This document shows, piece after piece, positions 25,875 to 34,857 of a stretch of 64,000 nucleotides of DNA. The DNA lies in the IMG/VR virus record IMGVR_UViG_3300043409_003117, positions 1 to 64,000 of that record; one strand, written 5' to 3'. Each line of letters begins with the position of its first letter. The stretch's first letter is position 1. Both the position numbers and the translations under genes were made by a program. This stretch comes from a virus. Below the pieces are notes generated by a model. It did no database searches, was not told the origin of the DNA, and was given only the letters and a program-made list of their open reading frames with translations.

Positions 25875-26486
25875 ATGGCAGGTCTACCTCATTTTAAAAA
25901 TTCAACCGCTGGCCCCGCAAGGTATGAGCCAGTTTACCTTAATCAATTTGAGGTAATTATAACCCCTCCACCCGCAATTAAGAGTAAAGCAGGATGGGCA
26001 TCTAATTTAACATTAGAACACGTTAAAAGTGTTAAGTCTCTTCCTGAACTTGCAGGTAACGCAGGTGGTCAACTTGTTGTACAAAAATATAAATTTGCAG
26101 AAAGAGCCTATGCTGCGCCTAAACCGAGTACAACTCTTCATAAATTTACAATTGAATTTGAACTAAACTTAAATGCTACAAATGATAATTATATCTATAA
26201 TGCATTTAGGGCATGGGCAGATTTAATCTATAATCCAATGACAGGTCAACAAGGTTTAAAAGTAGACTATGCAGGAACATCAGCAGATGCTGCTTCTGTA
26301 CAGATTACAATGTTTAACCGAACTGGTGCAATATTTAGAGAATTTGTATTTAGTCCAGTATTTTTAGATATGACTAAATTTAATGAAACAACACTCGACT
26401 ATTCATTAGATGGTTCAGCGGGTATTGCATCATTAACGGTACCGTTTGTTGCAGACCGATATGTTGAAACCCGAGTAGGTCAATAA
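25875..26486 (+). CDS. 19: Tail tube protein, gp19-like
   Basis: The 203-residue protein has the size and layout of T4-type tube subunits. It starts with MAGLPHFKNSTAGPARYEPVYLNQFEVI split by a Pro-rich loop (TPPPAIKS). A long beta region includes LHKFTIEFELNLNATNDNY near residues 91-109 and IYNAFRAWADLIYNPMTG, and the C-terminus ends LDYSLDGSAGIASLTVPFVADRYVE. It polymerises into the inner tail tube inside the sheath encoded at 39387, which in T4 is the neighbouring gene but here is 13 kb away. Confidence 0.85.
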   Translation: MAGLPHFKNSTAGPARYEPVYLNQFEVIITPPPAIKSKAGWASNLTLEHVKSVKSLPELAGNAGGQLVVQKYKFAERAYAAPKPSTTLHKFTIEFELNLNATNDNYIYNAFRAWADLIYNPMTGQQGLKVDYAGTSADAASVQITMFNRTGAIFREFVFSPVFLDMTKFNETTLDYSLDGSAGIASLTVPFVADRYVETRVGQ

Positions 26487-26504
26487 AAAACATTTATATA
26501 AAAA

Positions 26505-27203
26505 ATGGAAATGTTTAATGTAAAGCGCCGAGATAATCCATCTATGGATAATTGGTCAGATATAAAGAAACCTGCCTTTGGTGGACCCAAAGAAAAGGCT
26601 GATTTTGATAAAGCAAAGAAAACTAAATTAAAAGAATACCAACGAATTGTTGAGCGTAATCCTGATGCTGAAGGCGGGCGTTTCAATCCAAATTATGACT
26701 CTGCCTGGAAAGGATTTACGAGTGATATTATATATAGAACAGCAAAGAAAAAATCATATGAACCCATGTATGCAAAAACAACAATTGCAGTAATAGATGC
26801 AATAGAAGAAGGAAATATTATTAGATTCGAAGAATTTATTAATGAAAATTATATGTCAACAGAAGAAGAAGAAGAAAAATTTAATCCAAAGGGCGGTATG
26901 GCAGACGACAACTATTTAGAAGAATCTGAAGATGAAGATGAAGTTGATACATTCAATGAATTCGAAGAAGAAGAAGAAAAAGTAGACTTAGGATATGAAG
27001 TAGATGAAGAGCAATTAGATAAATTATTAGAAGAGTTCGGAGATGAGCTTCAAACTATGATTACTAATATTTGTGAAACTATGGAAATGGAAAAATCTGA
27101 AGTTTGTGACTTATTATGTGCAGCAATTGAAAAGAAATGTAATGAAGAAGATTCAGAAGAAGATTCAGAAGATACTGCCAACAATAATGAAGATGATGTA
27201 TAA
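26505..27203 (+). CDS. Unknown protein with basic N-terminal and very acidic C-terminal half
   Basis: The 232-residue product has a basic first part (KKTKLKEYQRIVERNPDAEGGRF at about 39-60, split here by helix breaks) and a Glu/Asp-rich second part with several poly-Glu runs and a Cys-containing helix (NICETMEMEKSEVCDLLCAAIEKK around 188-211, shown in two parts). Residues 108-114 read FEEFINE, a capsid-targeting-like motif at an internal position with I-N-E. A cleaved N-terminal propeptide or a core protein is possible. It ends the plus-strand head/tube operon at a terminator. Confidence 0.6.
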   Translation: MEMFNVKRRDNPSMDNWSDIKKPAFGGPKEKADFDKAKKTKLKEYQRIVERNPDAEGGRFNPNYDSAWKGFTSDIIYRTAKKKSYEPMYAKTTIAVIDAIEEGNIIRFEEFINENYMSTEEEEEKFNPKGGMADDNYLEESEDEDEVDTFNEFEEEEEKVDLGYEVDEEQLDKLLEEFGDELQTMITNICETMEMEKSEVCDLLCAAIEKKCNEEDSEEDSEDTANNNEDDV

Positions 27204-27230
27204 ATTTAACTAAAAAATAGTTTTATATTA

Positions 27231-27260
27231 AAGCAGAGATATTATATTTCTGCTTTTTTT
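27231..27260 (+). terminator. Terminator between convergent operons
   Basis: AAGCAGA (27231-27237) pairs with TCTGCTT (27249-27255), and a run of T follows on the plus strand. It separates the head/tube operon from the minus-strand replication block. Confidence 0.8.
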
Positions 27261-27268
27261 ATTTAAAA

Positions 27269-27670
27269 TCATTGCCGTTTTTTTATAGTTTTAAGATTTG
27301 GAATATTCTCTAAATCTCCATCTAAATCAATTAAACTTGGATCAAATACAACTGCTGGATAGGCGGCTATTAAAAAATCTAGAGTATTTAATATTGTATT
27401 TGGAGAAATATTTGAGTTAATATAAATTATCCTGCTATATTTACGGTTTCTAACATTTACTGCTTTGTCTATTAATTTCTTAATTTCATAATTTATTAAA
27501 AAAGATTGAATTTTATTTGGAACAACAATATCCTGCTCAAACTTTTCACGTATTATTTTAGTTACATTAAGAAGATAATCTGATTTTCCTTTTTTGTTTA
27601 GTGCATGTACAAACTGTTTTAAATCCCTTACGAAAACTATTTCGAGTGATCTATCTGTGTTATCGATCAT
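27269..27670 (-). CDS. Unknown protein
   Basis: This 133-residue protein overlaps the start of the dCMP deaminase frame's end by 11 bases, so it is the distal gene of the same operon. It has a mixed alpha/beta pattern (LEIVFVRDLKQFVHAL; KYSRIIYINSNISPNTILNTLDFLIAAYPAVVFD split by turns). No nucleotide-binding or metal motif is clear. I do not recognise the family. Confidence 0.6.
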   Translation of the reverse strand: MIDNTDRSLEIVFVRDLKQFVHALNKKGKSDYLLNVTKIIREKFEQDIVVPNKIQSFLINYEIKKLIDKAVNVRNRKYSRIIYINSNISPNTILNTLDFLIAAYPAVVFDPSLIDLDGDLENIPNLKTIKKRQ

Positions 27671-28133
27671 TTATGTCGATTTTTTTAACTTCAACTCCTG
27701 CTCTCCGCAAAAAGTCTAATCCGTTGGTATCACGGTATTCTTCTAAATATACAACTCTGGTAATTCCAGCTTGCATAATTAATTTACTACAGTCAGTACA
27801 CGGAGAGTATGTTACATAGAGAGTAGAGCCATTACAACTTTGAGTTGACTTCGCAACCTTTAAAATTGCATTGGCCTCGGCATGTAAAACATACCATTTT
27901 GTTTTATATTCTTTAAATGAGCCATCTTCATTATTAATAGCCTCTTCACATTCATTTTCAAAACCAGCAGGGGTACCATTATATCCATCTGAAATAATTG
28001 AATTATCTTTAACGATTAAGGCTCCAACTTTTTTACGGTTAGCATGTGATAATTGTGACCATGACTCTGCCATAGAGATATAAGTTTGGTCAAACCTGTG
28101 CTGTCTACTTGAGTACTTACGAGCAAGTATCAT
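27660..28133 (-). CDS. cd: Deoxycytidylate deaminase
   Basis: The 157-residue protein has the zinc-binding deaminase motifs HAEANAIL (near residue 76) and SPCTDCSKLIMQAGI (near 105-119). The N-terminal RFDQTYISMAESWSQLSHANRKKVGALIV is typical of dCMP deaminases and is given here in part. It converts dCMP to dUMP for thymidylate supply. The gene overlaps the thymidylate-synthase-family gene by 4 bases. Confidence 0.92.
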   Translation of the reverse strand: MILARKYSSRQHRFDQTYISMAESWSQLSHANRKKVGALIVKDNSIISDGYNGTPAGFENECEEAINNEDGSFKEYKTKWYVLHAEANAILKVAKSTQSCNGSTLYVTYSPCTDCSKLIMQAGITRVVYLEEYRDTNGLDFLRRAGVEVKKIDINDR

Positions 28134-29017
28134 TTTTTAATTTTTGAAATATTTTTATAAATCCATTTAATTAGACTATTACCGTCTTGGAAAATCAGGT
28201 ATTGTTTATCTTCACTACTTATTGACTCAAATAGGGTTATTAAATTTGAACTTGGAGTTCCATCTATCTCTATTAAATTAGTAATAGGTAACGGTAATGA
28301 TTCTGGTTTAAATTCAAAATCTAACATTTTAGAAGAAATATCATAGTGCTTATCGTAGATATGGTATGAATTAGAGACATGGGTATATGAACCAAGTTTT
28401 AATTTTGGATAAAATTCTTTTAAGTGAATATACATCTGTAATTGTAATGAACAGAAAAAGGCAACATCAGTTGGAGTACCCCAAATTGCATCATTACTTC
28501 TCATAAATACTGACATATAAAATTTATTGTTTCGTATATGACAATTTGCATACATTGTACATACAAAATCTTTATTATCAGAATACTGATGGATTGGCAT
28601 GTTAAAGTGCATTACTGCCTGTCTAGTATTTGGGTCTTTTATTAAACTTTGAATTGCCCATTGATATTGTGAATAATTATCAGAATTTTTAAGTGTAAAA
28701 ATTAAATTACCATATGCTGAGTTAACTGTTCCATCTGAATTTTGAATAGATTCCCAAAACTTGGCCCATTGTGAAATAAATTTAACATCATTACGACCTA
28801 AATAATACCATAACAGTTCAGCCGCAATATAGCCAGTTTGTGATCCTCGTGTTTCATTTGTATATAAACAACTCGTTGGATCCTCAATAACTAGAGCAAC
28901 ATCTAATAATTCTTTACTTGTAGTTCCACGAGCACCATTTGTTTCACCATTAGCTAATAGGTAAGAAATTGAGTCTTTATAACAAGCGGCAAATGATTGA
29001 CCATTAAATACTAACAT
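28130..29017 (-). CDS. Thymidylate-synthase-family enzyme, probable dCMP hydroxymethylase
   Basis: The 295-residue protein has the thymidylate synthase fold signature. The catalytic Cys153 (FVCTMY) and the phosphate-binding RS at 173-174 (FMRSND) are at the family spacing, and the HIY of SNSYHIYDKHYD follows. Where thymidylate synthase has Asn (E. coli Asn177, G-L-P-F-N-I-A), this protein has Asp184 (G-T-P-T-D-V-A). Asp at this site is the hallmark of T4 dCMP hydroxymethylase (Asp179). The substrate is therefore more likely dCMP than dUMP, giving hydroxymethyl-dCMP. A divergent thymidylate synthase cannot be excluded. Confidence 0.75.
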   Translation of the reverse strand: MLVFNGQSFAACYKDSISYLLANGETNGARGTTSKELLDVALVIEDPTSCLYTNETRGSQTGYIAAELLWYYLGRNDVKFISQWAKFWESIQNSDGTVNSAYGNLIFTLKNSDNYSQYQWAIQSLIKDPNTRQAVMHFNMPIHQYSDNKDFVCTMYANCHIRNNKFYMSVFMRSNDAIWGTPTDVAFFCSLQLQMYIHLKEFYPKLKLGSYTHVSNSYHIYDKHYDISSKMLDFEFKPESLPLPITNLIEIDGTPSSNLITLFESISSEDKQYLIFQDGNSLIKWIYKNISKIKK

Positions 29018-29019
29018 AT

Positions 29020-29034
29020 TTAAATTATACTAAA
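29020..29034 (-). promoter_or_regulatory. Candidate early/middle promoter
   Basis: The reverse strand reads TTTAGTATAATTTAA, ending 3 bases before the ATG at 29017. It matches the motif seen before the ribonucleotide reductase, polymerase and exonuclease genes. If TATAAT is a -10 element, the transcript would be leaderless or start inside the gene. Confidence 0.4.
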
Positions 29035-29049
29035 AAAATAGATAATGGT

Positions 29050-30714
29050 TTAGGCTGATTTGATATCAGAGAAATGATCAGAATTTTCAATTAATAACTT
29101 AATATCAAAAAACTCTTCAGGTAAAGGATCATGTGAAATTACAAAAATAGTCATATTATATTTTTTAGAAAAGGTTTTTAATAGGTCTACGACTCTATAG
29201 ATTGAATCTACATCTAACGATGAAAATACTTCATCTAAAAATAATAAATTAACTTTATGGTGTTTTAATTTTAGTAATTCTAAAATACATAATAGAACAA
29301 TTAGATTCATTTTCTTTTGTTCACCAGCAGATAATGAATCTGGTGATATTTGAATTCCTAAATGTGTAATAATTGGATTAAATTCCAAATCAAATTCAAA
29401 TGCAAATTTAAATTCTAATAATTTAGAGGTTTTTAAAATTTTACGGTTTAACATTGGAATTATTTGACTCATTAATAGTCTCTTCATTCCATTATCTGAT
29501 AGAATATCTTCCATTTCTTGAGAAATAGCCAATTTAGCAGAATAACCAGCCTTATCGGTTGTTAAATTAGTAATTTCTGACTCAATTGTTGAAATTACTC
29601 CATTAATATATTCGGTACCAGTCCTTTTAGAGTCAATTTGGTTTAACTCAGATAACTCACGATTAAGTGGGGATAATAGTCCATCAATTTTATAGAATGA
29701 GTCCCTAGATTCAACTTGTTCTGCCTTTTTTGTATTTAATTCAGAATTAATTAAGTTAATATTTTCAACCAACCCAGGCAATAAGTCAGATTGAGTTTTC
29801 TTTTTATTTAATAACTTGTCTTTTATTGTAATATGGGTTTCATCAGTTAGGTCAGAAAGACAGTGTGGACACTTATTTTTAGAATATAGATCTAATTTTT
29901 TCTGAATCTCAGTAATTGTATATTGAGTTGAGGCTTTTAAATCACGAGCAACAGTAATACTCTTTTCAATAATTCCAACTTGTGAATTTAAGCTGGTATA
30001 AACAAGTCGCTTTTCTTCTTTTTGATTAGATAATTTAGTAATTTCAGCAGTAAGTTCAGAAATTCTAACTGCTTTAGCTGAATTTAAATCTAATTTTAAA
30101 TTATCAAGTTGAGAAATTGAATTTTGTAAAATTGAATTATTATTTACTAAAGTAGAATCAATTGAATGGATTGAAGTTCTTAAGTCTTTAACCTCTTCTT
30201 TAACTACTTTAGACATATCATTAACTATATCTAATCCAAATATTTTATCAATGATTTGACGTTTATCGTGTGGACTTAATTTAACAAAGCTTTTAAAATC
30301 GTTAACTGATAGGCTAATTGTATTTGAAAATACGTTAAATGGAATCTTAGTTAATTCTTCTTCAATAAATTCATCAACTCTACGCTTATCAGGTAAATTA
30401 TGTTCTGAATTATTAATTAATAACTTTGAAAAATTAGGCTCTAAGCCTCTTTCTATTTCAATTTTATCACCATTTGCTGCAATAAATTCAATATGAGTAT
30501 AGGCATTTTTATTTATGCGGTTTGGAATCTCTTTGGTTTTACGAATAGATGATTTACCATATAGTGCAACAGTTAATGCATCAGAAATTGATGATTTACC
30601 ACTTCCATTTTTACCTTGAACTAAAATAAGTTGAGGATCTTCTGAAAATTTAAATGTTTGTAATTTGTTTCCATATGAACAAATATTTTTAAAAGAGAAT
30701 TGAGTTATCTTCAT
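29050..30714 (-). CDS. 46: Recombination nuclease subunit gp46 (SbcC/Rad50-like)
   Basis: The 554-residue protein has Walker A GKNGSGKSS at 34-42, coiled-coil arms with the zinc hook NKCPHCLSDL near residue 278-287, the ABC signature LSAGEQKKMNL and Walker B LLFLDEVFSSLD near 485-496. Rad50-type ATPase with Mre11-type gp47 resects DNA ends for recombination-dependent replication. It forms an overlapping run with the SET-like gene and gp47. Confidence 0.93.
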   Translation of the reverse strand: MKITQFSFKNICSYGNKLQTFKFSEDPQLILVQGKNGSGKSSISDALTVALYGKSSIRKTKEIPNRINKNAYTHIEFIAANGDKIEIERGLEPNFSKLLINNSEHNLPDKRRVDEFIEEELTKIPFNVFSNTISLSVNDFKSFVKLSPHDKRQIIDKIFGLDIVNDMSKVVKEEVKDLRTSIHSIDSTLVNNNSILQNSISQLDNLKLDLNSAKAVRISELTAEITKLSNQKEEKRLVYTSLNSQVGIIEKSITVARDLKASTQYTITEIQKKLDLYSKNKCPHCLSDLTDETHITIKDKLLNKKKTQSDLLPGLVENINLINSELNTKKAEQVESRDSFYKIDGLLSPLNRELSELNQIDSKRTGTEYINGVISTIESEITNLTTDKAGYSAKLAISQEMEDILSDNGMKRLLMSQIIPMLNRKILKTSKLLEFKFAFEFDLEFNPIITHLGIQISPDSLSAGEQKKMNLIVLLCILELLKLKHHKVNLLFLDEVFSSLDVDSIYRVVDLLKTFSKKYNMTIFVISHDPLPEEFFDIKLLIENSDHFSDIKSA

Positions 30715-31205
30715 TAGTTAACAAAATAAGTTAAGGTTTGACCTTCGGGTATATCTATTACTGATTTAAATATACAAAGTTTAGTAGTTGTATTAAATTC
30801 CCTAATCATATTTGGATAATCGCTAATTCCATATATAAGCCCATAACCTAATGGAATATTATGTGATTTTAAATTACTTAATGAATTTATATTGATTTTT
30901 GATCTTAATATTTCTAAATAGTCAGCATTTGATAATTCACCTGAATCTAATCTTTTTATTAACTCCATTTCACCAAGTTGGGTAAATACATTTAGTTCAT
31001 TATCGATAACCGCTTGATTAAGTATTAATTTTTTACCAAATTCTGGATTTGAGTTAGTTAATGTTATTGAATCTTTATTTTTTATGGTAAATACTGGACA
31101 TACTTCAATTATTGTATTTTGCGGTATATATTGAGTAGCAACTGCTCGGATTGAGGTATCGGTTTTTATAATTCTAACATAACTACTAATAAATGGATTA
31201 AGCAT
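30714..31205 (-). CDS. SET-domain-like protein
   Basis: The 163-residue product resembles a minimal SET domain. IRAVATQYIPQNTIIEVCPV at 19-38 matches the G-x-x-[VA]-x-A-x-x-I-x-x-x-T-x-I-E-x-x-P-V opening, SHNIPLGYGLIYGISDYPNM matches the L-G-x-G-x-x-Y-N-H-S-x-x-P-N block, and IPEGQTLTYFVN matches the final G-E-E-L-x-x-x-Y. The canonical N-H-S is replaced by G-I-S, so methyltransferase activity is uncertain. It is wedged between gp46 and gp47 with its stop touching gp46 and its start overlapping gp47 by 8 bases. Confidence 0.65.
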   Translation of the reverse strand: MLNPFISSYVRIIKTDTSIRAVATQYIPQNTIIEVCPVFTIKNKDSITLTNSNPEFGKKLILNQAVIDNELNVFTQLGEMELIKRLDSGELSNADYLEILRSKININSLSNLKSHNIPLGYGLIYGISDYPNMIREFNTTTKLCIFKSVIDIPEGQTLTYFVN

Positions 31206-32313
31206 AGGTATTTTGGCTTTTTACAAATTGATGAATTTCTATAAATTTTTTAGCTAAATTCATTTTAACATCTTGAGAATATTCTTTTGATTTTAAATAC
31301 ATTTTAAAAATATCAGAAATATTAAATCCATCTTCTGGATTAAAGTCAGACTTCATTTCAGCATCAGCTTCAGTTTGATCAGTATATGTAAAAAATTCTA
31401 TTTTACGGTGAGGTATATTGGAAATTTCTTCTAGAAATCGGGTAACTGATAATTTATTTGCAAAATTAATATTAATCATTATATCTATAAAATTATTATT
31501 AAATTTTTTATAGATTTCAGAAATTGGTAACTCTAATATATTCATTATATCAAATTTAACAAAGGTTGGAGACTGTGTATTTTCAATAAATGTTTCAACT
31601 AAAACTGGTGAATCTACCTCCAATTGATAAAATCCTTTGATATTACCAATATCTCCTCTATCCATTTGGTATGGAGTTCCAGTATATAAAATGTTATCAC
31701 GCTCTTGTCTATGATGAATATGGCCTCCATATACCCGTTTATAGGTATTTAGTGCATCAATTTCAATACCGTGCTCAACATGAGTCCATTTATTAAATTT
31801 TAAACCTTTAATATCAGCATGACATATTATATATTGACATAAATTTCTATAGTCATTAACCTTATTTGATAAAACCGACATGTCTTCTATCCATGGTAAC
31901 ATTAAGAAATTATGAGAATTGTTAATGGTTAATATCTCTGGGCTCTCAAATACATGAATATTATCGGCTAAATAACTTAATGATTTTAGTGAATGAATTT
32001 CATTTTTATCTTTATAATAAACATCATGATTACCTATAATGATATAAATTCCTCTTTTAAATTTTTTAGATAGTTTTTTAAAAATATCAAAGGCCTCATT
32101 TTGTATTCTGACATTAATAGATTCTCTAGAATGAAAAATATCTCCTTCTAAGATAAGTATATCACGGTTTTCATCAAAATCTTCGTCTACTTTTGTTAGT
32201 AAAAAATCTAATAAAAAGTCTCGTTGAATATTCATCCATTCAACTGAATTATTTCGAATTCCTAAATGAAGATCTCCAACTAGTGTTATTTTTCTAATAT
32301 TGGTTAAATTCAT
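31198..32313 (-). CDS. 47: Recombination nuclease subunit gp47 (SbcD/Mre11-like)
   Basis: The 371-residue protein carries the calcineurin-type metallophosphoesterase motifs in order: VGDLHLG near residue 12, LEGDIFHSRE near 54, IGNHDVYY near 93, ICHADIKG near 153 and YGGHIHHRQ near 193. With gp46 it processes DNA ends. It overlaps the SET-like gene and lies two bases after an acidic protein gene in the recombination operon. Confidence 0.93.
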   Translation of the reverse strand: MNLTNIRKITLVGDLHLGIRNNSVEWMNIQRDFLLDFLLTKVDEDFDENRDILILEGDIFHSRESINVRIQNEAFDIFKKLSKKFKRGIYIIIGNHDVYYKDKNEIHSLKSLSYLADNIHVFESPEILTINNSHNFLMLPWIEDMSVLSNKVNDYRNLCQYIICHADIKGLKFNKWTHVEHGIEIDALNTYKRVYGGHIHHRQERDNILYTGTPYQMDRGDIGNIKGFYQLEVDSPVLVETFIENTQSPTFVKFDIMNILELPISEIYKKFNNNFIDIMININFANKLSVTRFLEEISNIPHRKIEFFTYTDQTEADAEMKSDFNPEDGFNISDIFKMYLKSKEYSQDVKMNLAKKFIEIHQFVKSQNTYA

Positions 32314-32315
32314 TA

Positions 32316-32972
32316 TTAAAACATTTTTAAGTTTTTAGATGATTTATCTAGAAATGAATATTTTTTGTTTAATTCGATTAATAGAATTTCTTTATTATCA
32401 TAAATCAACATATCAAATAGCTTTTTATATTCCATGCAGGTTAATGCGGATATTGTATCTAATACATGAATTGAACTTACAAATACACTAGCAGATTCGC
32501 CTACACTAACACCATTTAATATTATTTTAAATAAATCATTAATTTCAGATTTTATAAATTTCTTCTTAGCCGGTTCAGGTCCCAATATTAAATTAACTTC
32601 TTCTGATGTAGAAATAAATTTGTTTATATCAACTTGAGTTATTTTAAAATCAATACCATCAATATATTTTTCTTTATCATATAGATGATAGTCTGGAGAA
32701 CTTGAATCTAATTTAATTTCATTATACGAATGGATTTCGTCTTCATCTTCAACGAGAGTAGAACCTGCATTATATGAATTATTAAATATTTTATCTGTTT
32801 TTTTAAGTTTAGCATAGTCAGCTTTACGTCTATCTAATTCAACTTGGTCTTCTGACTCTAAATCATCTTCAACTTGGTCAGATTCATCAGAATCTAATAA
32901 CTCTAGAGTAGAATCATCCTGGTCTTCAAATCCTAAATCTTCAAATAGGTCATCATTTTTCTTTTTTGCCAT
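32316..32972 (-). CDS. Unknown acidic protein of the replication operon
   Basis: The 218-residue protein has a highly acidic N-terminal third (LFEDLGFEDQDDSTLELL, DESDQVEDDLESEDQVE) and a more ordered C-terminal part (FKITQVDINKF, INDLFKIILNGVSVGESASVFV, LDTISALTCMEYKKLFDML). It lies between the helicase and gp47 genes, so a role as a loader or replisome adaptor is possible. I see no family motif. Confidence 0.6.
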   Translation of the reverse strand: MAKKKNDDLFEDLGFEDQDDSTLELLDSDESDQVEDDLESEDQVELDRRKADYAKLKKTDKIFNNSYNAGSTLVEDEDEIHSYNEIKLDSSSPDYHLYDKEKYIDGIDFKITQVDINKFISTSEEVNLILGPEPAKKKFIKSEINDLFKIILNGVSVGESASVFVSSIHVLDTISALTCMEYKKLFDMLIYDNKEILLIELNKKYSFLDKSSKNLKMF

Positions 32973-32987
32973 TATTTTAGTATTTTT

Positions 32988-34505
32988 TTAATTAATTAAA
33001 CTTAATATATCATCATGTGAAGTATTAAACGGTCGGGCTAGAGCCTCTGCCATTGGAATTAAATTAGGAGGCAGGGTTGTTTGAGTTGTTTGGGCACTAT
33101 GATATTGATTTCTCATTTGATTTTCTAAGGATTGAGTATCATCATCATCTGAATAAAATTCTGAGGCTGGATCAGTCTCTTCAATTAATTTAGCAAATTC
33201 ATAACTCATACGATACATTTTAAAACTTTCGTTATATCCACCATCTCTATTTGCAATCAATTTAATCTTCATACGTTTTTCCATAGGGCCTCTCATTAAA
33301 CCAAATAGCGAATCTACTGTATGTACTAAACCAAATGACTCGGCAATATCTGACATACTTAAGTCTTGATCATCTACTGCATCTCTTTTAATTTGAGTTG
33401 CTGTAATAATACACCATTCATTTCTAATTGCAATTGCTCTTAACTCTTCAGATATAACTTTAATTTTTTCATATGTACTACCCTGCTCTCGCATAGGTCT
33501 CATTAAGTTAATATAGTCAACTACAATAATTGTAAATTTCTTTCCAGTATTTTGTTGAACTTTTAAAAAATAATTCTCTATATCAATTGCAGTAGCGGTA
33601 CCAGTCGGAAATTCTTTAACTTGTAACTCGCCAAGAGTTGAAACATTTTCTTTTAATGATTTCATCTTATGAGTAACTTCATTTACTTGACTTGGGTCTA
33701 ACATTGCATCATATTCTTTAAATGGAATACTTAACACCATTGAGCCTAATCTCTTCATGTATTTACGATCAGATAATTCAAGAGTAGCAATTCCTACTTG
33801 ACAACCGGCAACAAAGGCTCGGCCTGCAATATTAGAAAGAACCATTGATTTTCCAACCTTTGGTCGGCCTTGAAAAACAACAAGAGTTTTTGGGTTCCAA
33901 CCGCCGCCTAGCGTTTTATCAAAAAACTTAAAACCGGTAGGATTTCCTATTTTTGATAACTGAACGTGATCTACTGGATTAAAAAAATCTAAGCCCGATT
34001 CGGCATTAGTAAATGAAACATTTAATTTATCATTAAATTTAGAACGAACTTCATTTGTAATAAGTTCAACATTCTCAGGATTAATATCGGTTGTTTTTAA
34101 ATAGGATAAGACATCAATAACTGATTCATTTAAATTTTTATAAAAAATAAAGGCCTTTGTGTATTTAAATAAAAAGTCATAATTATAACTGGTTAAATCA
34201 ACTGCAAATACCTTATTAAATTTATCCTCCGGTAAATCTAAATTTGCTAAATTTGCAAGTTCCCTAAGTTCGTTTTTAGTTGGGACTTTTTTGTATTCTA
34301 AAAAAAATTTCTTGGATTCTCTGTATAACCTTTGTAGGGTATCATCATTAAAATAATTAGCCTTTATCATTGGTATGATTTCTCTTTTATCTAGAGAATC
34401 ATAATTTTTTGGTTTAATTACAGTATCATTATCATCTTCCGTTAAGACAAAATTGAAAATTATTCTTTCAAGTAATTCAATATTCTCTTTAAAATCAATC
34501 ATCAT
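32988..34505 (-). CDS. 41: Replicative DNA helicase, gp41/DnaB-like
   Basis: The 505-residue RecA-type helicase has Walker A GRPKVGKS at 213-220, Walker B with IIVVDYINLMRP near 326-337, and the arginine-finger and DnaB H4-like region near 385-405 (DSLFGLMRGPMEKRMKIKLIANRDG, in part). An N-terminal helical domain spans 1-150. It unwinds DNA at the fork. It is flanked by an acidic unknown and a small protein next to UvsX. Confidence 0.92.
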   Translation of the reverse strand: MMIDFKENIELLERIIFNFVLTEDDNDTVIKPKNYDSLDKREIIPMIKANYFNDDTLQRLYRESKKFFLEYKKVPTKNELRELANLANLDLPEDKFNKVFAVDLTSYNYDFLFKYTKAFIFYKNLNESVIDVLSYLKTTDINPENVELITNEVRSKFNDKLNVSFTNAESGLDFFNPVDHVQLSKIGNPTGFKFFDKTLGGGWNPKTLVVFQGRPKVGKSMVLSNIAGRAFVAGCQVGIATLELSDRKYMKRLGSMVLSIPFKEYDAMLDPSQVNEVTHKMKSLKENVSTLGELQVKEFPTGTATAIDIENYFLKVQQNTGKKFTIIVVDYINLMRPMREQGSTYEKIKVISEELRAIAIRNEWCIITATQIKRDAVDDQDLSMSDIAESFGLVHTVDSLFGLMRGPMEKRMKIKLIANRDGGYNESFKMYRMSYEFAKLIEETDPASEFYSDDDDTQSLENQMRNQYHSAQTTQTTLPPNLIPMAEALARPFNTSHDDILSLIN

Positions 34506-34518
34506 AGGTTAAGTCGTA

Positions 34519-34857
34519 TTATGCTATTAAATAGTACTTTAAAAATTCAGATTCTGGCATAAATATAAATTCTCCTTTTTTAATTAATAATCCAGTATCT
34601 AATAGGTCTTTAATTAAAATTTTTAATTTTGCTTTAAACGACTCATTTTTCATATGATCGCCAAATACATATTTTAAAGTTTTGGTTGAAAACTTAATAT
34701 CATTTGAGTCCCAGTCTTTCTCTTTTAATTCAGTTACTCTAACAATATGTGCAGCAACATCAAACATAAAATCTTGAGCGGATGGATAATTAGGCATTGC
34801 TGAATGAACACTTAATTTATATTTTATAGGTAACTCATCTTTTATCTTAAATATCAT
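34519..34857 (-). CDS. Small unknown replication-operon protein
   Basis: The 112-residue protein overlaps the UvsX stop by 11 bases and precedes the helicase by 13. A predicted helical region (ILIKDLLDTGLLIKKGEFIFMPE) ends like a winged-helix wing (G-L-L-x-x-G-x-F-x-x-x-P). It may bind DNA or act as a helicase accessory. No named family. Confidence 0.6.
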   Translation of the reverse strand: MIFKIKDELPIKYKLSVHSAMPNYPSAQDFMFDVAAHIVRVTELKEKDWDSNDIKFSTKTLKYVFGDHMKNESFKAKLKILIKDLLDTGLLIKKGEFIFMPESEFLKYYLIA

